The translations under genes were made by a program, and so were the position numbers. A stretch of 9,119 nt of DNA from an uncultured Oscillospiraceae bacterium (GTDB lineage: Bacteria; Bacillota; Clostridia; Oscillospirales; Ruminococcaceae): NCBI GenBank assembly GCA_934456315.1, contig CAKSHG010000079.1, forward strand, positions 1 to 9,119. The letters run 5' to 3'. The notes under the pieces were generated by a model that did not search any database, was not told the DNA's origin, and was given only the letters and a program-made list of their open reading frames with translations. Within the stretch, counting starts at the first letter, position 1. Every line of letters begins with the position of its first letter. Positions 6,114-9,119 of the stretch are shown here, in pieces.

Positions 6114-6734
6114 ATGGCAAAATTTATCTCAAAAAGCAAGATGGGTTTCCGGGCGCGCTCCCGGAAAGCACGGCTGCGCTGCTTTTTCCGATGGTTCCTG
6201 TATTCAGTGGTGCTGCTGATGTTCTATCTGTGGGAGGTCGCTCCGCTGATACGCGGGTGGTGTCCACTGCTGATAATCCCGCTCGCCACCGCCGTCGCTA
6301 TGTTCGAGGGCGAGCTTGCGGCAGGGGTTTTCGGCGTGTTCTGCGGATTCATGCTGGATATGGCAAGCGGTACGCTCATCGGTTTTTCGTCCTTGTGGCT
6401 GCTGATATCCTGCCCGATAATTTCCCTGCTGTCCAGGTTCTGGCTAAAGTCCAACTGGCTAAGCCACCTTGTGATGAATACGGCTGTCTGCGTCATCATG
6501 TGCGGACTGGATTTCCTGTTCCTGCACTGGGTCTGGGAGCGTGAGTACTCCGGGATTTCTTTCCTGCACTCGCTGCTGCCCGCCTACGCCTGGGCGATAG
6601 CGTTTTCCGTGCCGGTGTACTTCCTGGTGCGCCTTATCTCCAACCGGCTGCGTCCGAAGGAGGAGCGCCGCCTTGAGGAAGCCGCAGGAAACGCCGCCAC
6701 TGAGGAAGAGATCACCAAGGGCGCCGAGGAATGA
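6114..6734 (+). CDS. mreD: Rod shape-determining membrane protein MreD
   Basis: Role: a polytopic membrane partner of MreC in the elongation complex. Seen: 206 residues. A strongly basic cytoplasmic N-terminus (residues 1-27, many Lys and Arg) is followed by about six hydrophobic segments, near 28-46, 49-64, 66-84, 88-107, 116-140 and 150-174. The segment GVFGVFCGFMLDMASGTLIGFSS (71-93) matches the characteristic MreD G-rich loop around LD-x-x-SG. The tail (177-206) is charged and cytoplasmic. MreD is usually about 160-180 residues, so both the basic start and the acidic tail extend beyond the core. AAGGA at 6100-6104 lies 9 nt before the ATG. The gap to mreC is 59 bp. MreD diverges quickly in sequence, so the call rests on topology plus its position between mreC and a PBP gene. 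Confidence 0.92.
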   Translation: MAKFISKSKMGFRARSRKARLRCFFRWFLYSVVLLMFYLWEVAPLIRGWCPLLIIPLATAVAMFEGELAAGVFGVFCGFMLDMASGTLIGFSSLWLLISCPIISLLSRFWLKSNWLSHLVMNTAVCVIMCGLDFLFLHWVWEREYSGISFLHSLLPAYAWAIAFSVPVYFLVRLISNRLRPKEERRLEEAAGNAATEEEITKGAEE

Positions 6735-6770
6735 TGTTTGTCCCGCCTGACAGCGTGACTGGAGGAATAC

Positions 6771-8861
6771 ATGTCTAAATTTCAAAATGTGATAAGATCG
6801 GCCGTTCTTGTGGCGATAGTCGTAGGTGCCGCATTCCTGTGCGGACTGCGGCTGCTTGAGATACAGATAGCCGACGGCGGGAAATACCTCGCCATGACCC
6901 AGAGCACCCACACCGCAACACAGGACATAGAAGCCGCCCGCGGAAAGATCGCCGACAGCACCGGAAAAATACTCAACACGAACGAGCTGAATTGCAGCGT
7001 AAAGCTCCAGAAAGCCTCGCTGGAAGCCGGCACTGAGAACGAAGTCATCTACCGTATCCTGACTATTCTGATGAAGCACGGCGATGAATGGAACGAAACT
7101 ATCCCCATTACCAAGACCCAGCCCTACCAGTTCGAAAAAGACCGCGACAACGCCGTGGATTCACTGAAATCCCGCATGAAGCTGGGCGTTTACGCTACCG
7201 TAGAGAACTGCATGAACGCGCTTTACGAAAACTACGACATCTCCGACAAGTATGAGGAGCCGATGCGCCGCTACATTGCCGGTATCCGCTACGAGATGGA
7301 GCTGAAGGGGTTCAACAACACGAATCCCTACGAACTTGCCTCCGGTATTTCCAGCGACACCGTGCTGGAGCTAAAGGAGCTTTCCGCGCTCATGCCCGGC
7401 ATGGAGATATCCGAGGGCTGGAACCGTATCTACCTCGACGGCACCACTGCGCCGCATATCCGCGGAACAGTGGGAGCGATCTCCGCCGACAAGTACGCCG
7501 AGCTGAAAAGCGCCGGCTACAAGCTGGACGACATCATCGGCACCTCCGGTATCGAGCTTGCGCTGGAATCCACCCTGCGCGGCGAGCGCGGCGCCCGCGA
7601 GATAACCCGTAACTCCGACGGCATGATGATCTCCGATGAGATAACCAAGGAACCGCAGGCGGGCAATTCAGTCATGCTGACGATAGATTCCGACTTCCAG
7701 AACATGGTGGAACGGATAGTACAGTACCACATGGACTTCCTGCACTCCCCCTACTACACCACCGCGATGGACGCCAACCTCCGCGGAAAGGATACTGAAG
7801 TAGGCTCGGCGGTAGCGCTGAACGTCAAGGACGGCTCGGTGCTCGCGATGGCGACCCTCCCGAGTTACGACATCAATCAGCTGGTGGAGGACTACGCGTC
7901 CGTTCTGAACGCTGACAATTCCCCGCTGCTGAACCGCGCCATCAACGGCGAATACCGCCCCGGCTCAACATTCAAGACGATAACCGCGACGGCGGGTCTT
8001 GCGGAGGGAGTTATCGACGCCTCCAGCACCATCACCTGCAACGGCAGGTATATGTACTACGCGCCGAGCTACACTCCGGGCTGTACCGGCGTACACGGCT
8101 CCATCACTGTTCAGTTCGGACTGAAGCACTCCTGCAATATATTCTTCTACGAAACCGCGCGCCGCATGGGTATCGACAGGCTGGCGTACTGGGCGAACAA
8201 ATTCGGCGTGGGCACCGACCTCGGATTCGAGCTGCCAATGTCCACCGGACGAATGACCTCCCCGGAGCTGTTCGATAAGCTAGGAATCGAGTGGAATGCC
8301 TCGGATACCATTCAGGCGGGTATCGGACAGTCAGAAACGCTGCTGACTCCGCTGCACCTCGCGACCCAGGCAATGACCATCGCAAATAAGGGTGTGCGTT
8401 ACCGCCCGCACATCGTCAAGGCTATCTACAACTACGACTACACGAAGCTCATCGAGGAAGTAAAGCCCGAAGTCATGGCGGATTTCTCCGAGGGAATGGA
8501 GGACGTATTCGCCGAGGTACACGCCGGAATGAAGCGCGTAAGCGAGAACGCGAACTTCCTGATGGAGGGCGGCTGGTACAACATCTACGACTTCAAGGGT
8601 ATCGGCAAGGAGAACGTCTGCACCAAGACAGGTACGCCGGAGGTCATCGCGATGACGAAGTTCAACTCCACCATCGTGGGATTCTACCCCGCAGACGACC
8701 CGGAAATCGCGTTCGGAGTCTGCATGGAAAACAGCGAGTACAGCCGTCATGTTGCCTGCAACATCATCTCGGCGTACATCACCGGTGAATTCAATCCGGT
8801 CTATGACGAGGACGGAAACGCTGTCTACCCGCTGGGAGAAAAGCGAAAGACCGCTGAATAA
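6771..8861 (+). CDS. mrdA: Class B penicillin-binding protein, PBP2/MrdA type (elongation transpeptidase)
   Basis: Role: a D,D-transpeptidase that crosslinks peptidoglycan in the Rod complex, normally paired with the glycosyltransferase RodA. Seen: 696 residues. One membrane anchor lies at about 9-28. An N-terminal non-catalytic domain follows, with ARGKIADSTGKIL (56-68), the family's RG-x-I-x-D motif, and GTVGAIS (232-238) and GTSGIELALESTLRGERG (257-274). The transpeptidase domain has all three active-site motifs: S399-T-F-K402 with S399 as nucleophile, S454-C-N456, and K619-T-G621. C423, C438 and H442 precede the SxN motif and could form a metal or structural site of the sort reported in some PBP2 proteins, which is an inference. 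At 696 residues it is somewhat longer than E. coli PBP2 (633). GGAGG (6761-6765) lies 5 nt before the ATG, and the gap to mreD is 36 bp. It is the last gene of the operon, and no rodA follows within the window. A division-type PBP (SpoVD/FtsI) is less likely given the mreD neighbour. Confidence 0.95.
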   Translation: MSKFQNVIRSAVLVAIVVGAAFLCGLRLLEIQIADGGKYLAMTQSTHTATQDIEAARGKIADSTGKILNTNELNCSVKLQKASLEAGTENEVIYRILTILMKHGDEWNETIPITKTQPYQFEKDRDNAVDSLKSRMKLGVYATVENCMNALYENYDISDKYEEPMRRYIAGIRYEMELKGFNNTNPYELASGISSDTVLELKELSALMPGMEISEGWNRIYLDGTTAPHIRGTVGAISADKYAELKSAGYKLDDIIGTSGIELALESTLRGERGAREITRNSDGMMISDEITKEPQAGNSVMLTIDSDFQNMVERIVQYHMDFLHSPYYTTAMDANLRGKDTEVGSAVALNVKDGSVLAMATLPSYDINQLVEDYASVLNADNSPLLNRAINGEYRPGSTFKTITATAGLAEGVIDASSTITCNGRYMYYAPSYTPGCTGVHGSITVQFGLKHSCNIFFYETARRMGIDRLAYWANKFGVGTDLGFELPMSTGRMTSPELFDKLGIEWNASDTIQAGIGQSETLLTPLHLATQAMTIANKGVRYRPHIVKAIYNYDYTKLIEEVKPEVMADFSEGMEDVFAEVHAGMKRVSENANFLMEGGWYNIYDFKGIGKENVCTKTGTPEVIAMTKFNSTIVGFYPADDPEIAFGVCMENSEYSRHVACNIISAYITGEFNPVYDEDGNAVYPLGEKRKTAE

Positions 8862-8864
8862 AAC

Positions 8865-8893
8865 AAATGCCGCAGTGATTAGCTGCGGCATTT
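8865..8893 (+). terminator. Hairpin directly after the PBP2 gene
   Basis: An 11-bp perfect stem (8865-8875 with 8883-8893) closes a 7-nt loop, starting 4 nt after the PBP2 stop codon. The arms begin AAA and end TTT. The short T run makes it a modest intrinsic terminator alone, but it would block 3'-end decay and is backed up by further hairpins downstream. Its 27-bp core recurs at 9043-9069. Confidence 0.6.
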
Positions 8894-8903
8894 AGACCGT
8901 CGA

Positions 8904-8924
8904 AAAAGTCCCGTTGGGACTTTT
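8904..8924 (+). terminator. Canonical A-stem-T hairpin
   Basis: AAAAGTCCC (8904-8912) pairs with GGGACTTTT (8916-8924) around a GTT loop. The A-to-T arrangement is the normal polarity for a small bidirectional intrinsic terminator, about 45 bp after the PBP2 stop codon. Confidence 0.6.
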
Positions 8925-8959
8925 CCGCCGAACATCCGCACACTTGCGCGGATAGAAGT

Positions 8960-8992
8960 GTTTTTTGCCCCGGGAAACCCGGGGCAAAAAAC
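8960..8992. other. Strong GC hairpin flanked T-run to A-run
   Basis: A perfect 15-bp stem (8960-8974 with 8978-8992, with GCCCCGGG as its GC part) closes an AAA loop. On both strands the stem is preceded by six T and followed by six A. That is the reverse of a terminator, so it would not end transcription by the usual mechanism. Its six-A arm is shared with the next hairpin. Confidence 0.75.
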
Positions 8993-9032
8993 GGATTTCA
9001 AAAGCCCGCTTCGCGGGCAAATTCGGTTTTTT
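8986..9032. terminator. A-run to T-run hairpin, bidirectional terminator candidate
   Basis: AAAAAAC (8986-8992) can pair with GTTTTTT (9026-9032). Inside this, GGATTT (8993-8998) can pair with AAATTC (9019-9024), and an apical stem GCCCGC/GCGGGC (9004-9009 with 9013-9018) has a TTC loop. A 5-nt internal bulge and one extra G reduce stability. The order of A run, stem and six T is correct for termination on both strands. It competes with the hairpins on either side for its A and T runs. Confidence 0.5.
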
Positions 9033-9086
9033 CGACAAGCTGAATGCCGCAGTGATTAGCTGCGGCATTACAGCTTGTCGAAAAAA
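9027..9086. other. Long hairpin enclosing the second palindrome copy
   Basis: A 16-bp outer stem (9027-9042 with 9071-9086) stacks on the 10-bp palindrome stem (9043-9052 with 9060-9069), with a single unpaired A at 9070 and a 7-nt loop. It starts with six T and ends with six A, again opposite to terminator polarity. The 33 bases after it reach the window end with no gene start I can support. Confidence 0.75.
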
Positions 9087-9119
9087 TAACTTTCCTAGGC
9101 TGTTGAGAAAGGTACAGAT

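Larger units (their letters stand above)
8866..9085. repeat. Duplicated palindromic block
   Basis: A 27-bp palindromic sequence is exactly repeated at 8866-8892 and 9043-9069. In both copies it is followed 6-8 bp later by GTCGAAAAA (8899-8907 and 9078-9086). The copies lie 177 bp apart in the same orientation and enclose three other hairpins. This suggests a local duplication or two copies of a dispersed intergenic repeat. Confidence 0.85.

Noticed and set aside
8331..8891. Minus-strand frame of 186 codons running into the post-operon hairpins
   Set aside because: It lies antisense to the PBP2 transpeptidase domain and would start inside the terminator hairpin. No ribosome binding site or family features.
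9087..9119. Possible start of a further gene at the right edge
   Set aside because: No start codon with a ribosome binding site is visible in these 33 bases, only a short imperfect inverted repeat (CTTTC and GAAAG).

Overview
The window looks like chromosomal housekeeping DNA from a Gram-positive anaerobe of the class Clostridia (Bacillota). I would guess the Oscillospiraceae/Ruminococcaceae, with low confidence at family level. The basis is a mreB-mreC-mreD-PBP2 cluster with clostridial-type proteins, a ZapA-like gene coupled to a long U32-family gene, GC-rich coding DNA separated by AT-rich intergenic DNA, strong GGAGG-type ribosome binding sites and sigma-A-type promoters.

Layout. Positions 1-161 are intergenic, with a hairpin at the extreme left edge and short AT-rich repeats. 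Positions 162-3643 carry a two-gene minus-strand operon. The first gene is a ZapA-like division protein whose N-terminal domain is fused to an unusually long coiled coil with a 31-residue tandem repeat. The second is a U32-family protein with a DUF3656-like region, from the RlhA/TrhP-type RNA hydroxylation family, joined to the first by an ATGA stop/start overlap. Positions 3644-3979 are a divergent regulatory region with one convincing promoter for each direction and a perfect 16-bp palindrome at the predicted mreB transcription start. Positions 3980-8861 hold the plus-strand operon mreB, mreC, mreD and a class B penicillin-binding protein (PBP2/MrdA type). It is interrupted between mreB and mreC by a MITE-like element with imperfect terminal inverted repeats and a 4-bp flanking duplication that contains the mreB stop codon. 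Positions 8862-9119 are a dense array of hairpins with a duplicated 27-bp palindromic block.

How the genes work together. MreB filaments organise the lateral cell-wall synthesis complex. MreC and MreD are its membrane and extracytoplasmic parts, and the PBP2-type transpeptidase crosslinks new peptidoglycan. The divergent operon starts with a ZapA-like protein, which in other bacteria bundles FtsZ at the division site. The regulatory region therefore sits between an elongation operon and a division-related gene. The U32 protein is most likely an RNA modification enzyme rather than a protease.

I found no phage, plasmid, CRISPR, toxin-antitoxin or defence genes. The unusual items are the coiled-coil expanded ZapA-like protein, the putative mobile element placed exactly at the mreB stop codon, and the chain of mutually exclusive hairpins after the PBP2 gene.
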